Positions 4,560-5,708 of a stretch of 5,708 nucleotides of DNA are shown one piece after another. Position 1 is the first letter of the stretch, and the number at the start of each line of letters is the position of its first letter. The notes under the pieces were generated by a model. That model was not told the DNA's origin, did no database searches, and was given only the letters and a program-made list of their open reading frames with translations. This DNA comes from Synergistaceae bacterium (GTDB taxonomy: Bacteria; Synergistota; Synergistia; Synergistales; Aminobacteriaceae). The DNA is taken from positions 1 to 5,708 of the forward strand of contig WRBZ01000074.1 of assembly GCA_009784305.1 (NCBI GenBank), given 5' to 3'. A program made the position numbers and the translations under genes.

Positions 4560-5708
4560 GTGATTAAAAACAATGTGAGAGTACGCTTTGCTCCAAGCCC
4601 AACGGGCGCTTTACATATAGGAGGGGGTCATACTGCTTTATTCAATTGGCTATTGGCCCGAAATACCGGAGGTACTTTTATTCTTCGTATTGAGGATACC
4701 GATCTTGAACGTTCGACTAAGGAGTACGAACAAACGATAATGGACGGTATGAAATGGCTTGGGCTTGATTGGGACGAAGGGCCGGATAAGGGCGGGGATT
4801 TCGGGCCTTATCGGCAGTCCGAGCGCCTTCCGCTGTATCGCAAATATGCAGAACAGCTTTTGAATGAAGGAAAAGCTTACAGCGAGGGAAATGCTTTGAT
4901 ATTTAAAGTTGAGCACGGCATTAACTCGTCGTTTGATGATATTATCTACGGACGCATAGAATCTCTAAGCGATGGTCTTCAGAAAATGGGTACCGATGAA
5001 CTTAAAGATATAGTGATGATAAAAGGGGATGGCCTGCCAACCTATAATTATGCGTGCGTAATCGATGATCATCTCATGGAAATCAGTCACATAATAAGGG
5101 GCGAGGACCATATATCCAATACTCCCAAACAAGTGCTTATTTATCAAGCTCTTGGTTGGGAGCCTCCCAAATTTGCCCATTTACCGATGATACTTGGCAA
5201 GGATAAGAAAAAACTCTCAAAAAGGCATGGAGCTACAAGCGTTTATGACTATAGAGACATGGGTTATATGCCGGAATCGGTATTTAACTTTCTTGCTCTG
5301 CTGGGCTGGTCCCCGGGCGGAAATAAAGAAATTTTTACGAGAGAGGAAGCTGCTCCTCTTTTCAGCCTTGAACGTGTAGTACGTAAACATTCTGTGTTTG
5401 ATTTTGATAAGCTCAACTATATTAACCAAGTTCACCTGCAGCGAATGCTTCCAATGGAGCGCCTTGCCATGGTTAAACCCTTCTGGATTGAAATGGGACT
5501 GCCGGTACAGGATCATTCGGATGAATACTTGGCGGAGGCGCTGACTCTAATGAACGGACGCGGTCAAACGGCAAAAGGAATGGCGGAGTTTTCGGATTAC
5601 TATGCTAGTTTTGAACCTGTAAAGGCACGTTATGACGCTTCTGATATAACGGAAGAGCAAATGGTCAATTTGAAAGCTTTCTGCAATGAAATCCTTTCCT
5701 CCGCTGAA
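4560..5708 (+). CDS. gltX: Glutamyl-tRNA synthetase, compact form without the zinc-binding segment (cut by right window edge)
   Basis: This class I aminoacyl-tRNA synthetase charges tRNA-Glu with glutamate. The window holds 383 residues, roughly four fifths of a typical length near 470-490, and the frame stays open to the edge. RVRFAPSPTGALHIGG (7-22) carries the HIGH-type signature, followed by LRIEDTD (42-48) and FGPYRQSER (81-89). PTYNYACVIDDH (160-171) and IIRGEDH (178-184) form the glutamate and tRNA acceptor site. KKLSKRHG (217-224) is the KMSKS loop, and the anticodon-binding helical domain starts near 280. After GKAY (104-107), where most GluRS have a CYC-type zinc motif and about 35 residues before the next strand, this protein goes straight to SEGNALIFKV (108-117). 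His24 occupies the position usually Arg in the ARTAL motif. The start is GTG with a strong Shine-Dalgarno. It diverges from ltaE. Confidence 0.97.
   Translation, partial: MIKNNVRVRFAPSPTGALHIGGGHTALFNWLLARNTGGTFILRIEDTDLERSTKEYEQTIMDGMKWLGLDWDEGPDKGGDFGPYRQSERLPLYRKYAEQLLNEGKAYSEGNALIFKVEHGINSSFDDIIYGRIESLSDGLQKMGTDELKDIVMIKGDGLPTYNYACVIDDHLMEISHIIRGEDHISNTPKQVLIYQALGWEPPKFAHLPMILGKDKKKLSKRHGATSVYDYRDMGYMPESVFNFLALLGWSPGGNKEIFTREEAAPLFSLERVVRKHSVFDFDKLNYINQVHLQRMLPMERLAMVKPFWIEMGLPVQDHSDEYLAEALTLMNGRGQTAKGMAEFSDYYASFEPVKARYDASDITEEQMVNLKAFCNEILSSAE

Noticed and set aside
4650..4916. Minus-strand open frame opposite gltX
   Set aside because: It is antisense to conserved GluRS catalytic-core codons and has no family resemblance. 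The minus-strand frames at 4965-5180 and 5217-5516 are rejected for the same reason.

Overview
The window is ordinary bacterial chromosome with no spare DNA. Seven protein genes fill almost all of it, and no stretch over about 135 bases lacks a gene. No RNA gene, insertion sequence, CRISPR array or phage remnant is visible. Most genes have medium G+C (about 40-53% in hand-counted 60-base lines) and good Shine-Dalgarno sites. Two starts are non-ATG (TTG and GTG). The compact GluRS lacking its zinc-binding segment and the form of the SMC N-terminus suggest a member of Synergistota or a similar anaerobic lineage. That is an impression from family resemblance, not a demonstrated placement.

Region A (1-2318, minus strand) is a tight three-gene unit, read from right to left: a ROK-family sugar kinase-like protein, a YgjP-type zinc metallopeptidase that starts 2 bases after the kinase stop, and smc, which starts 21 bases after the peptidase stop. 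smc runs off the left edge, so only its N-terminal ATPase half and the start of its coiled coil are seen. A short region (2319-2453) upstream holds a plausible -10 box and an imperfect dyad that could be an operator.

Region B (2454-4440, minus strand) is a second compact unit: a threonine aldolase (ltaE-like), an Asp/Glu racemase-family protein, and a small GIY-YIG nuclease-like protein. The racemase gene lies 9 bases after the aldolase stop and overlaps the nuclease start by 8 bases. It is far more AT-rich than anything else here (15-30% G+C in sampled lines), and it lacks one of the two cysteines usual in this racemase family. It is the best candidate for a recently acquired gene.

Region C (4441-5708) is a short divergent intergenic region followed by gltX on the plus strand, cut off by the right edge. 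It has a textbook extended -10 promoter, a strong Shine-Dalgarno and a GTG start. The encoded glutamyl-tRNA synthetase has its HIGH-type and KMSKS-type signatures, but the cysteine-bearing segment usually found after the GKAY motif is absent.

No new multi-gene system can be defended from this sequence. The items most worth checking are the single-cysteine, AT-rich racemase, the GluRS without its zinc segment, the altered zinc motif of the ROK protein, and the coupling of a ROK kinase and a metallopeptidase to smc.
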